Assembly (NCBI GenBank): GCA_051005875.1
Contig: JBPCIX010000013.1
Location: 1 to 64,000 of the forward strand
Source: JBPCIX01 sp051005875
Lineage (GTDB): Bacteria > Actinomycetota > CADDZG01 > JAHWKV01
Direction: 5' to 3'
DNA length: 64,000 nt
A model generated the notes under the pieces. The model had not been told where the DNA came from, did not search any database, and worked only from the letters and a program-made list of their open reading frames with translations. Each line of letters starts with the position of its first letter. The first letter of the stretch is position 1. Made by a program: the position numbers and the translations under genes. Shown here piece after piece: positions 29,242 to 38,437 of the stretch.

Positions 29242-30195
29242 TTGGAATCCAACCTACTGATCGTTCACCGACCCCACATTTCCGTTGACGAGGGGGATGA
29301 TCCCAACCAGGCAAAGGTGACGATCGAACCTCTCGAGCCGGGATTTGGCTACACCCTGGGCAACTCGCTCAGGCGCACCCTCATTTCCTCAATCCCGGGG
29401 GCCGCTATTACGTCGATTAAAATCGAAGGGATTCAGCATGAGTTCTCGACGATTCCGGGCATCAAGGAAGATGTCACAGACATCATCTTGAACCTCAAGC
29501 AACTTGTACTGCGCTCTGAGTCGGATGAACCGATCGCGATGAGAATCAACCTTTCGGGGCCCAAAGATGTGACTGCCGCAGATATCGAGGCGCCCGCGGA
29601 GATAACAATCTTGAATCCCGACCTTCACATCTGCACGATTAACAAGCGGGCGCACTTTGAAGTTGAGCTAAATGTCGAAAAGGGCCGCGGCTACGTTCCT
29701 GCCGAGCGCAACAAGCCGGTGGGGTCGCCTATAGGGCTGGTTCCCATCGACTCGCTGTTTTCGCCGACACGGCGGGTCACCTACTCCGTCGAATCAACCC
29801 GTGTGGAGCAAAAAACCGACTACGACCGACTGATTCTAGACATCGAAACCAACGGCAGCTTGACACCCAAGGAAGCGCTCTCCGCAGCCGGCGGCACCCT
29901 CGTCGAGCTATTTCAGCTCTTCTCGGAACTTGCCGAAGGCCCTGGGCTGCAGTTGGGGCCGGAAATCGGCCCAGAGGCTGCCGGCATCGACCTCGGCATG
30001 CCTATTGAGGACATGGAGCTTTCCGTACGTTCCTATAATTGCCTAAAGCGTGAAAGCGTGGTCAACCTGGGCCAGCTTATCGAGCGAACCGAAAAGGATC
30101 TTTTGGATATCCGGAACTTTGGCCAAAAGTCCATCGACGAAATCAAGCACAAACTGATGGAAATGGGCATGACACTCAAGCAGAAGGACTGGTAA
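29242..30195 (+). CDS. rpoA: DNA-directed RNA polymerase subunit alpha
   Basis: The 317-residue scaffold of RNA polymerase. N-terminal dimerisation domain (GYTLGNSLRRTLISSIPG) and C-terminal domain that contacts DNA and activators (ELSVRSYNCLKRESVVNLGQL, LLDIRNFGQKSIDEIKHKL). TTG start behind AAGGAGA. It ends eight bases before rplQ. Confidence 0.98.
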   Translation: MESNLLIVHRPHISVDEGDDPNQAKVTIEPLEPGFGYTLGNSLRRTLISSIPGAAITSIKIEGIQHEFSTIPGIKEDVTDIILNLKQLVLRSESDEPIAMRINLSGPKDVTAADIEAPAEITILNPDLHICTINKRAHFEVELNVEKGRGYVPAERNKPVGSPIGLVPIDSLFSPTRRVTYSVESTRVEQKTDYDRLILDIETNGSLTPKEALSAAGGTLVELFQLFSELAEGPGLQLGPEIGPEAAGIDLGMPIEDMELSVRSYNCLKRESVVNLGQLIERTEKDLLDIRNFGQKSIDEIKHKLMEMGMTLKQKDW

Positions 30196-30202
30196 CGGCC
30201 CG

Positions 30203-30925
30203 ATGCCCAAACCTACAAAAGGAACAAGGCTGGGCGCCAGCCCATCTCATCAGGCAATGATGCTGAATGGCATGGCATCGCAACTCATCGTTCACGAACG
30301 AATCCGGACCACCGAGACCAAGGCCAAGCGCCTGCGCCCGGTGGCCGAAAAACTGATCACCCTGGGCAAAGACGGCTCGGTCCATGCGCGCCGAAGGGCC
30401 CTCAGGATGATCGAGGATCGCGAGGTCATCCATAAGCTCTTCGCCGATGTTGCCCCCAGGTTCGCCGACCGCAACGGCGGATATACCAGGGTCCTGAAAC
30501 TGGGTACACGACAGGGCGACGCCGCCCCGATGGCCATCATCGAACTTGTCGAAGGAGCGGTGGAAGCTGCGCCCTCGCCCGACGCCGACCAAAAGCGCCG
30601 CCGTGGCCTAAGAAGGCGCAAGCCTGCGAAGATCCCGGAAGCCGAGGCATCCGCAGTAGAAACCTCGGAAGTCGAGGAAGCCCAAGCGCCCGCGGCAAAC
30701 ACTGTTGTGGAACCCGAGGTCCAAGATGGCGCCGGCGAGGCCGTAACAACGGCTGCTCCCGAAGCCGCTGCCACTCCCGAAGCCGAGATTGCCGAGCCGG
30801 AAGCTGGGCCGGCAGCGAATCCTACCGAGGCAGCGGTCGAAACAACCGCCCCTCAGCCTGAAGTTAAAGCAGACAAACCTGAAGTTAAACCAGACAAAGA
30901 CGAGGAAACCGGTAGCCCGGCCTAA
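30203..30925 (+). CDS. rplQ: 50S ribosomal protein L17 with long acidic tail
   Basis: Residues 1-115 are a normal L17 (TRLGASPSHQAMMLNGMASQL, RMIEDREVIHKLF, GGYTRVLKLGTRQGDAAPMAIIEL). The other 125 residues are Ala/Glu/Pro-rich with a short basic patch (KRRRGLRRRKPAK) and a repeat PEVKADK/PEVKPDK near the end. Long acidic L17 tails occur in Actinomycetota, but this one doubles the protein. Confidence 0.95.
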   Translation: MPKPTKGTRLGASPSHQAMMLNGMASQLIVHERIRTTETKAKRLRPVAEKLITLGKDGSVHARRRALRMIEDREVIHKLFADVAPRFADRNGGYTRVLKLGTRQGDAAPMAIIELVEGAVEAAPSPDADQKRRRGLRRRKPAKIPEAEASAVETSEVEEAQAPAANTVVEPEVQDGAGEAVTTAAPEAAATPEAEIAEPEAGPAANPTEAAVETTAPQPEVKADKPEVKPDKDEETGSPA

Positions 30926-30955
30926 AGGATCTTTAGGCACCGCCGAGCGCACTTA

Positions 30956-31705
30956 ATGCCGACTTACAGGCTTGTCCTTGCCTACGATGGCGGGGGGTTC
31001 CGTGGATTTGCAACTCAACCCGGCGCCGAGACTGTTCAGGGCTCGATAGAGGGTGCGCTGGCCAAGGTGTGCGGTCAAAAGATCACCACGACAGGCGCCG
31101 CCCGCACCGATGCGGGTGTTCATGCTCTGGGGCAAGTAATGTCCTTTCGCGTCGACGCTGAGCTTGACACGCAGGATCTCCTCCAGTCGTTGAACTCCAT
31201 TTGCGGCCCAGAGATAGCGATTTTCTCGCTGGATAGGGCACCCGACGGTTTCGACGCCAGGTTTTCAGCCGAGGCTCGCAGCTACGAGTACGCAATCTTC
31301 AACAGAAGCATCCACGACCCTTTCTCGCGCCACACCACCTGGCACATTCCCCATCCCCTCGATCACGCTTTAATGGCCAAGGCTGCCGAACCCCTTCCCG
31401 GCGAGCACGCTTTTGACTCTTTTGGAAGGGTTTTCGAGGGAAAGCCGACGGTTCGCCGCCTAGAGTCAATCGAGATCGAAAAAACCGGAGATTTGATCGC
31501 CATCCGCCTGACGGCCAACTCCTTTCTTCAGCAGATGGTGCGCTCCATCGTGGGCACCCTGGTGAAGGCGGGGCAGGGCAAGTTAGACCCGGCTGAAATG
31601 GATGGCATACTTCATGCAAAGGATCGATCAGCGGCCGGTCCCGTAGCTCCCCCGCATGGCTTGTTCCTCGTTTCAGTGACGTACCCCGAGGAACTCCTTG
31701 GCTAG
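30956..31705 (+). CDS. truA: tRNA pseudouridine(38-40) synthase
   Basis: A 249-residue enzyme that makes pseudouridine in the anticodon arm. YRLVLAYDGGGFRGFATQPG and the catalytic aspartate motif GAARTDAGVHALGQV are present, as is the C-terminal LTANSFLQQMVRSIVGTLV. Usual place after rplQ. Confidence 0.97.
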   Translation: MPTYRLVLAYDGGGFRGFATQPGAETVQGSIEGALAKVCGQKITTTGAARTDAGVHALGQVMSFRVDAELDTQDLLQSLNSICGPEIAIFSLDRAPDGFDARFSAEARSYEYAIFNRSIHDPFSRHTTWHIPHPLDHALMAKAAEPLPGEHAFDSFGRVFEGKPTVRRLESIEIEKTGDLIAIRLTANSFLQQMVRSIVGTLVKAGQGKLDPAEMDGILHAKDRSAAGPVAPPHGLFLVSVTYPEELLG

Positions 31706-31848
31706 CGCCCTGACCCAGCAATCGACGAATTGGGCACAGGGAGCGATGCTCTGTTACCGTACTACTACGCTTTCAGGTGTCGCTCAGCGAGCGAGCTTAG
31801 AGTAAAGCAAAATCGCGCCGGAATCGAAGCCGGAATCGAAAGGTCTAA

Positions 31849-32361
31849 ATGCAAAAAACTCATGCTGTAAAACTGTCGGAAATTGATCGCAAATGGTGGA
31901 TCGTCGATGCCACAGACATCATTTTGGGGCGTCTGGCCGCCGACGTAGCCCACGTCCTTCGTGGCAAGCACAAGGCCGCTTTCGTCCAGCACCTCGACAA
32001 CGGTGACAACGTCATCGTCGTCAACGCTTCGAAGATTCGGTTGAGCGGCAATAAGGCGACCGCCAAAGTTTGGTACCGCCACTCGGGATTTCCGGGGGGG
32101 CTGACCGAGATGACCTATGACAAGCTGCTGGCCACACGCCCGGAAAAGGCCGTCGAGAAGGCCATCACCGGCATGCTGCCCCGCACCCGGTTGGGCCGGG
32201 CGATGGCGCACAAATTGAAGGTCTACGCAGGTCCGGAGCATCCTCATGAGTCTCAGCAGCCGCAACCTCTGAAGATCGGCACCTTCCGGGGCGAAGCAGT
32301 TGTGGCAGGAACCGCCGTCGCCGCGACCCAAACTCACGCCGCTGAAAAGGTAACCACTTAA
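31849..32361 (+). CDS. rplM: 50S ribosomal protein L13
   Basis: A 170-residue early-assembly protein. WWIVDATDIILGRLAADVA, YRHSGFPGGLTEM and GMLPRTRLGRAMAHKLKVY are typical; the tail is about 20 residues longer than average. The 143-bp gap before it holds a GCCGGAATCGAA direct repeat (just before the start) and no clear promoter. Stop overlaps the rpsI start. Confidence 0.98.
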   Translation: MQKTHAVKLSEIDRKWWIVDATDIILGRLAADVAHVLRGKHKAAFVQHLDNGDNVIVVNASKIRLSGNKATAKVWYRHSGFPGGLTEMTYDKLLATRPEKAVEKAITGMLPRTRLGRAMAHKLKVYAGPEHPHESQQPQPLKIGTFRGEAVVAGTAVAATQTHAAEKVTT

Positions 32362-32783
32362 TGGCTGGCGCTACCAAGGACAAGGTGAAGAGCCCGGAAT
32401 TATCCCGCGCGACGGGACGCCGGAAAGAGGCGGTTGCCAGAGTCCGGCTCGCCCAGGGTGAGGGCAATTTTGCAATAAACGGCAAAAGGCCGCTTGACGA
32501 CTATTTCCCCAACATCGCCATCCGCAGAATCATCCTTGAGCCCCTCGAAGTTGTCGAGCGAATGAACGCATACGACATCAGCGCCCGCATCGAAGGCGGC
32601 GGTGTCAGTGGGCAAGCCGGGGCGCTCAGGCATGCAATCGCCAGGGCCCTAATTGAACTTGAGCCGGACCTGAGACCAACCCTTAAAAAAGCCGGCTTCT
32701 TGACCCGCGATTCAAGAATCAAGGAACGGCGCAAGTACGGGCTGAAGAAGGCTCGCAAGGCGCCTCAGTACTCCAAGCGTTAG
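32361..32783 (+). CDS. rpsI: 30S ribosomal protein S9
   Basis: A 140-residue protein whose C-terminal Lys-Arg tail touches the P-site tRNA. ATGRRKEAVARVRL, GGGVSGQAGALRHAIARAL and TRDSRIKERRKYGLKKARKAPQYSKR are diagnostic. Confidence 0.98.
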   Translation: MAGATKDKVKSPELSRATGRRKEAVARVRLAQGEGNFAINGKRPLDDYFPNIAIRRIILEPLEVVERMNAYDISARIEGGGVSGQAGALRHAIARALIELEPDLRPTLKKAGFLTRDSRIKERRKYGLKKARKAPQYSKR

Positions 32784-32850
32784 GCCTGCTCGAACCAGCT
32801 CGTGGGTCAAGGCAAACAATTGACCGGCGTGGGAACTATAGGATCTGAAA

Positions 32851-34200
32851 ATGTCTAAGCTTTTTGGCACGGACGGGGTGCGGGGAATCGCCAATACGGA
32901 GCTAACGCCCGAGCTGGCTTTGGCATTGGGCCGAGCCGCCGCTCAGGTCCTGGGGGGCGGGGCGAGCAGGCCGAGAGTAATGGTGGGCAGGGACACCAGA
33001 GCGTCGGGCGACATGCTTGCCTCGGCCCTTGCCGCGGGCCTGCTATCTGCCGGCGCCGACGTGATCCGGGGGCGGGTTCTGCCGACCCCTGCCGTTGCGT
33101 TTTTGGTAACTGAGCTTTCCGCCTCAGCGGGGGCCGTAATCTCGGCATCACACAACCCGTCGGAAGACAATGGGATCAAATTTTTCGGGTCCGACGGATT
33201 CAAGCTCTCCGACACCCAGGAGCAGCAAATCGAAAACCAGTTGGACTCAAACTTTAGCCGCCCTACGGGCGCAGGAATAGGGCGGCTGGAATTTGTTCCG
33301 GACGCCAACGATAGATACGTGGACCATGCCCTTAAAGCCCTTGAGGGCCGCAGCCTGGCCGGGCTGAAAATTGTGATGGATTGCGCCCACGGGGCCGCAT
33401 ACAAGACCAGTCCCCAGGCCCTTAGCCAAACCGGGGCTGAAGTGATCGTGATTGGCGATAAGCCTGATGGATTGAACATCAATGAAGGCGGCGGATCGCT
33501 CCAGCCCGAAACAGTCGCCGAGCAAGTCCTTGCCAGCGGAGCGAACCTCGGTCTTGCTCACGACGGCGACGCCGACAGAGTAATCGCCGTGGATGAAAAG
33601 GGACAAGTCGTCGACGGCGACGCGATGCTTGCGGCGCTTGCCCTTGAACTATCGGGGGAAGGCAAGTTATTCGGCAACCAGGTTGTAACTACCGTCATGG
33701 CCAACCTTGGCTTTAGGAAAGCAATGGAAGGTGCGGGCATTTCGGTAATCGAAACGGCCGTAGGCGACCGATTTGTCCTTGAAGCAATGTGCCAAAACGG
33801 CGCCGTGTTGGGCGGTGAGCAGTCGGGCCACTTGATCTTTTTGAATTGGTCCACGACCGGCGACGGGCTGGTGACGGGCCTGAGGCTCGCGGGCCTTATG
33901 GCCTCGACGGGCAAGCCACTATCGGAGATTGCAGCTCAATGTCCGAGGTTTCCACAGGTTTTGTCGAATATCAAAGTAACGGGCAAAGAAAGACTCGCGA
34001 ATTGTGATCCGATTTGGAAAGCTGTGGAGCAAGAGCAGATCAAACTCGGTTCGACCGGGCGGGTTCTTGTGCGGCCCTCGGGGACCGAACAGCTCGTGCG
34101 GGTCATGGTTGAAGCACCAGATGATTCGACCGCCAGTGCGGTTGCCAATCATATTTCTCAGGTGGTTCGAGAAGAATTAGCCACGCTACCGGCAATTTAA
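32851..34200 (+). CDS. glmM: Phosphoglucosamine mutase
   Basis: A 449-residue enzyme converting glucosamine-6-phosphate to glucosamine-1-phosphate for cell wall synthesis. LFGTDGVRGIAN, the catalytic serine loop ISASHNPSEDNGIKFFG, the metal-binding DGDADR and the phosphate-binding RPSGTEQLVRV are all present. It directly precedes glmS, which makes its substrate. Confidence 0.98.
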   Translation: MSKLFGTDGVRGIANTELTPELALALGRAAAQVLGGGASRPRVMVGRDTRASGDMLASALAAGLLSAGADVIRGRVLPTPAVAFLVTELSASAGAVISASHNPSEDNGIKFFGSDGFKLSDTQEQQIENQLDSNFSRPTGAGIGRLEFVPDANDRYVDHALKALEGRSLAGLKIVMDCAHGAAYKTSPQALSQTGAEVIVIGDKPDGLNINEGGGSLQPETVAEQVLASGANLGLAHDGDADRVIAVDEKGQVVDGDAMLAALALELSGEGKLFGNQVVTTVMANLGFRKAMEGAGISVIETAVGDRFVLEAMCQNGAVLGGEQSGHLIFLNWSTTGDGLVTGLRLAGLMASTGKPLSEIAAQCPRFPQVLSNIKVTGKERLANCDPIWKAVEQEQIKLGSTGRVLVRPSGTEQLVRVMVEAPDDSTASAVANHISQVVREELATLPAI

Positions 34201-34237
34201 GTGCGCCGGTGAGCGAAATAGCGAAAGTCCATCAGGC

Positions 34238-36070
34238 ATGTGCGGAATAGTTGGTTTCGTCGGCGAAACTCCGGCGCTCGGCGTTCTTCTCGAGGGGCTT
34301 AGATCACTTGAGTACAGAGGGTACGATTCCGCGGGAATAGCTCTGGTTGATGATTCCGAGATTGAGGTAGTCAAAAGAGCCGGCAAGGTGGCCGAGTTGG
34401 ATGAGGCCGCCAAGGGCCTGGCGAACCGGGCAGGTGTCGGAATCGGCCATACCCGCTGGGCCACGTGCGGCGCCCCGACCGAGGCCAATGCCCATCCCCA
34501 TGTCGATTGCAAGGGCCGGGTTGCCGTGGTGCACAACGGAATTATCGAAAATCATCTGGAACTCCGAGATGATCTTGAGTCACAAGGGCACAAATTTGCG
34601 TCACAAACCGACAGCGAATGCCTCGCTCATCTTATTGAAGCCGAAATGGATGCCGGTGGCGGTTTGCTTGAAGCAACCCGCTTGGCGTTGGCTAAGGTCG
34701 TGGGCTCCTACGCCATCTGCGTTGCCGCGACCGCCGAGCATTCCGGCTTTGTGGCCGCACGCAACGAGTGCCCCCTAGTCATCGCTTTGGGGGACAAGGC
34801 TAACTTTGCCGCTTCAGACATGGTCGCGGTTTTGGGGCAGACCCGCCGCATGGTCACTCTTAAGGACGGCCAGCTGGCCCACTTGACCCCCGCTGGAGTC
34901 AAAATAATCGATCTTTCCGGCCAGAAGCATCCTGTCGAGGCCACAGAAATCGATTGGGACTATGAGGCCGCCGAAAAGGGTGGGTACGAGCACTTCATGT
35001 TGAAGGAGATCAACGAACAGCCCCAGGCCGTTAGAGAGACCCTGAGGGGACGATCAGACGCTAACGGCCGCCTAAGGCTCGATGAACTTAGAATAAGCGA
35101 TGAGGACATTCGCTCAGTAGACAAAGTATTCATAGTTGCCTGCGGATCATCGTTTCACGCTGGGCTTGTTGCCAAATACGCAATCGAGCATTGGACCCGG
35201 CTCCCGGTAGAAATCGATGTGGCCAGTGAGTTCCGCTACCGCGACCCGGTTCTGGATTCGAACACCCTGGTCGTGGGAATATCTCAGTCGGGCGAGACCG
35301 CCGACACCCTCGCCGCCACCCGGCACGCCGCCGATCAAAAAGCCAGAGTCATCGCCATAACTAACGTGGTTGGGTCTTCCATCACGCGCGAAGCCGATGC
35401 CGTTTTGTACACCAGGGCGGGGCCGGAAGTTGGCGTCGCCGCGACGAAAACCCTGAGCACCCAGATGACCGCATTATGGCTTCTTGCCCTTTGGATGGCA
35501 CAAACCATCGGCACCGAATACCCTCAGGAGACGCGCAAGCTTCTGAACGATCTCTATAGGATTCCGGACCAAATGAAACAAGTTCTCAACCAAGACTCTC
35601 TAATTCTGAAAATCGCCCAGCGCTACGCTGCGGCATCTACCTTTTTGTTCATCGGCCGGGGTGTCGGGTATCCCGTGGCTCTCGAAGGCGCTCTCAAATT
35701 GAAGGAGCTTTCTTACGTTCACGCCGAAGGGTTCGCCGCAGGAGAAATGAAGCATGGCCCGATTGCCCTCCTGGAACCCGGTGTGCCGGTAATAGCTGTG
35801 GCGACGGCGAGCCGCACGCACGGCAAATTGCTCTCCAACATCGAGGAAGCCAAGGCCCGGGGGGCCGAAGTCTTAGCCATCGCCAACCCCCAAGACGCCG
35901 GAATTAAGAATCTGGCAGATGAGGTATTTGTTGTTCCGGAGACGTTCGAGCTGCTGTCTCCCATCATCGACGTGATCCCTCTCCAGCTTTTTGCGTATCA
36001 CATAGCGCGCCTTAGATCCCTTGACCCGGACAAGCCGCGGAACCTTGCGAAGTCTGTGACGGTGGAATAA
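34238..36070 (+). CDS. glmS: Glutamine--fructose-6-phosphate aminotransferase (isomerizing)
   Basis: A 610-residue enzyme supplying glucosamine-6-phosphate. Catalytic Cys2 begins the glutaminase domain (MCGIVGFVG, TRWATCGAPTEANAHPH), followed by two SIS domains (ACGSSFHAG, SQSGETADTLAA, GRGVGYPVALEGALKLKE) and the C-terminal DKPRNLAKSVTVE. No glmS riboswitch is visible in the 37-bp gap after glmM. Abuts the next gene. Confidence 0.98.
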   Translation: MCGIVGFVGETPALGVLLEGLRSLEYRGYDSAGIALVDDSEIEVVKRAGKVAELDEAAKGLANRAGVGIGHTRWATCGAPTEANAHPHVDCKGRVAVVHNGIIENHLELRDDLESQGHKFASQTDSECLAHLIEAEMDAGGGLLEATRLALAKVVGSYAICVAATAEHSGFVAARNECPLVIALGDKANFAASDMVAVLGQTRRMVTLKDGQLAHLTPAGVKIIDLSGQKHPVEATEIDWDYEAAEKGGYEHFMLKEINEQPQAVRETLRGRSDANGRLRLDELRISDEDIRSVDKVFIVACGSSFHAGLVAKYAIEHWTRLPVEIDVASEFRYRDPVLDSNTLVVGISQSGETADTLAATRHAADQKARVIAITNVVGSSITREADAVLYTRAGPEVGVAATKTLSTQMTALWLLALWMAQTIGTEYPQETRKLLNDLYRIPDQMKQVLNQDSLILKIAQRYAAASTFLFIGRGVGYPVALEGALKLKELSYVHAEGFAAGEMKHGPIALLEPGVPVIAVATASRTHGKLLSNIEEAKARGAEVLAIANPQDAGIKNLADEVFVVPETFELLSPIIDVIPLQLFAYHIARLRSLDPDKPRNLAKSVTVE

Positions 36071-36892
36071 GTGGCGAGAATTCTGGATACGATCCCCGCT
36101 TTTGAGCAGTTTGCTCGCAAGGCCGGCCTTGAGGGGCCGCTCATGCGTGAAGAGCTTTGGAAGAATATGTACCAGGCCGCACATAAGGATGTCTTCGAGG
36201 CATTTTTTGCTTCTCAGGGCGGGCGTGACGGCATGCACGCTCTGGCCCGCGAGCTTTCAAAGGTTCGCATGAAAGTGAATGAGGCCGTCCCAGAAATGCC
36301 AGGCCTTATTGAGCAGGTAGAGCCGAAGGTGCGGGCCCTTCTCGGCGTAGCTGAAGATCCGGCGCCCTTGCATGTGCTCATGGTCGGAACGTTTTCAACA
36401 AATGCATTCGTCGCTCGCCTCGGCGACGACGTCGCGCTATTCCACTGCCTCGAATGGTTTGCGGGGGCCGGGCCCACGAGCGTTCTGATCGCGCACGAAG
36501 ACGCCCACGCGTGGCACCTTATTTCACTCGGCGAATCTCCGCCCGAGGATCTTGCCTACACGGCTTTTTACGAAGGTCTGGCAATTCAGGCTTCAAAAGC
36601 CGCCGTTCCCGACCGGCCCACCGACGACTATTTTTGGTACGGCGTCGCAGGCTTTGAAGAGTGGATGGCCGATTGCGAGAAGGACGAAAAAACTCTGCTC
36701 AAAAACTTCCGTCAATCTCTAAAGCGCGATGACGCCACCGAGATGTTCTTTGGTAACGGGTTCATCGAGAAAAAGTGGCGAACCGGTTACTACATTGCCG
36801 ACTTACTTATGCGAAGAATCGATCGTCCCCTCGATGAACTCGTCAAACTCACCATCGATGAGGGCCGAGAGGCCATTAAGGACGCTCTGTAG
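36071..36892 (+). CDS. Putative HExxH zinc-dependent protease, function unknown
   Basis: A 273-residue soluble protein. IAHEDAHAWH at about residues 139-148 contains a HExxH motif (H-E-D-A-H), and a glutamate in AFYEGLA follows about 26 residues later, as expected for a third zinc ligand. This resembles the DUF2268-type predicted Zn-dependent proteases, but the match is from motif spacing only. GTG start directly after the glmS stop, so it is probably co-transcribed and may share its control. No signal peptide is seen. Confidence 0.55.
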   Translation: MARILDTIPAFEQFARKAGLEGPLMREELWKNMYQAAHKDVFEAFFASQGGRDGMHALARELSKVRMKVNEAVPEMPGLIEQVEPKVRALLGVAEDPAPLHVLMVGTFSTNAFVARLGDDVALFHCLEWFAGAGPTSVLIAHEDAHAWHLISLGESPPEDLAYTAFYEGLAIQASKAAVPDRPTDDYFWYGVAGFEEWMADCEKDEKTLLKNFRQSLKRDDATEMFFGNGFIEKKWRTGYYIADLLMRRIDRPLDELVKLTIDEGREAIKDAL

Positions 36893-36907
36893 CAAGTGTG
36901 CTGCTAG

Positions 36908-38437
36908 TTGCTCCAAGTCCTCACTCCCGAACAGATGAGAAGAGCCGATCAGGCCACCATCGATTCGGGAACACCTTCGTTTGAGCTTATGCGGTCCGCC
37001 GGCGCAGCAGCGGGCCGGGCGGCGGTGGCAATGATGGGCGGATGCTACGGACGCCGGGTGGCCATAGTGTGCGGCAAGGGAAACAACGGAGGCGACGGTC
37101 TGGTCGCTGCGAACTACTTACACCGCCGCGGCGCGACGGTGAGGGCGATACTCCTCGAGGATCCGTCGACGCTTACCGGCGACGCAGCCATAGCGCTCCG
37201 AACCTTGTCATCCGGAATCTATTCGCCATTTGACATCGCCGCTTTTGATCGAGAGGCCAAGAGGTCTAGCCTGGTAATCGATGCGCTGTTTGGAACCGGC
37301 TTTCGGGGCGCTGCCCAGGGCCCCGTGGCTGAAGCTGTGCAAATCATCAACGATGCGGCGGTGCCAGTTCTGGCGATCGACATCCCTTCCGGCGTCGACG
37401 GCGAGACCGGCGCCATTTCCCGAGTCGCCGTTAGGGCGACCAGAACGATCTGCTTGGCGGCCCTTAAGCCGGGCTTGCTTCTCGAGCCCGGAGCAAGCTC
37501 AGCGGGCGAAATCGAAGTAGTGGACATTGGGGTTATTACTGCAAACATCGAAAACGCCGCCTCAATGCCTGTAGCAGCCGACGTCGCACAAGTCTTGCCG
37601 CCTCGCTCCCCTACCTCGCACAAGCGCAGCGTTGGCAAAGTGTTGGTCATCGGTGGGTCGCCGGGAATGTCCGGCGCCGTGGTGCTTGCTTGCACGGCCG
37701 CATTAAGGACCGGGGCCGGGCTGGTCTGGGCGGCCGTTCCCCGATCCATTGCCGACCAGGTAGGTCAAAGCGCGACAGAGGTCGTTGTCGCAGGCCTTCC
37801 GGAAACCCCAGATGGGGCGATCGAAGCAAGCGCCGTTGAACAGGCCCTAAAACTGGCCGGCCAAGCCGACGCAGTGGTTTTAGGGCCCGGACTCGGCCGG
37901 GAAGACGAAACCGTAGAATTCGTGACCTTGCTCGCAGCAAAACTGGATAAACCTTTGATTCTGGATGCAGATGGGATCAGCGCCTTTGCCGGCAGCGCTG
38001 AACAACTTCAGTCCGTAGCCGGGCCCGTGGTGATAACTCCGCACTCTGGCGAGCTTGCCGCTTTGCTCGGCACATCTTCGGCCTACATCGATGGGCTTCG
38101 AACCGAGAGCACTCTGAAAGCGGCATCCCTCACGGGTAAAACAGTCCTACTAAAGGGGGGGCCGACTCTGGTTGCCGATGCAAGGGGCAAGTTGGTTTTC
38201 GTCAACCGGGGAACTGCGATCCTGGCAACGGCCGGAACCGGGGATGTGCTGGCGGGTGTCATCGGCGGCCTGGCTGCAGGCGGCAGCCCGTTGTTCGACG
38301 CTTCCTGGGCGGGAGCGTGGCTGCACGGCGTGGCCGGCCGAGTGGTCGGCGAGCTGCAGGGCGACCGCGGGATGTTGGCCTCGGATCTCCTCAGGGCTCT
38401 GCCCGAGGTCATCAGGGAAGTTGAGTCCCTGAATTGA
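36908..38437 (+). CDS. nnr: Bifunctional NAD(P)HX epimerase / ADP-dependent NAD(P)HX dehydratase
   Basis: A 509-residue repair enzyme for hydrated NADH and NADPH. The N-terminal YjeF_N domain (LTPEQMRRADQATI, CGKGNNGGDGLVAANYL, DALFGTGFRGAAQGP, DIPSGVDGETG) is the epimerase. The C-terminal ribokinase-like domain (GSPGMSGAVVLAC, LGPGLGREDE, DADGISAF, TPHSGELAALLG, TAGTGDVLAGVIGG) is the dehydratase. TTG start. Overlaps alr by four bases. Confidence 0.95.
   Translation: MLQVLTPEQMRRADQATIDSGTPSFELMRSAGAAAGRAAVAMMGGCYGRRVAIVCGKGNNGGDGLVAANYLHRRGATVRAILLEDPSTLTGDAAIALRTLSSGIYSPFDIAAFDREAKRSSLVIDALFGTGFRGAAQGPVAEAVQIINDAAVPVLAIDIPSGVDGETGAISRVAVRATRTICLAALKPGLLLEPGASSAGEIEVVDIGVITANIENAASMPVAADVAQVLPPRSPTSHKRSVGKVLVIGGSPGMSGAVVLACTAALRTGAGLVWAAVPRSIADQVGQSATEVVVAGLPETPDGAIEASAVEQALKLAGQADAVVLGPGLGREDETVEFVTLLAAKLDKPLILDADGISAFAGSAEQLQSVAGPVVITPHSGELAALLGTSSAYIDGLRTESTLKAASLTGKTVLLKGGPTLVADARGKLVFVNRGTAILATAGTGDVLAGVIGGLAAGGSPLFDASWAGAWLHGVAGRVVGELQGDRGMLASDLLRALPEVIREVESLN

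Noticed and set aside
31706..31848. Promoter of rplM
   Set aside because: Only poor -35/-10 pairs were found (for example TTGGGC with TTACCG at 18 bases); not strong enough to annotate.
34201..34237. glmS riboswitch
   Set aside because: The gap to glmM is only 37 bases, too short for the ribozyme.
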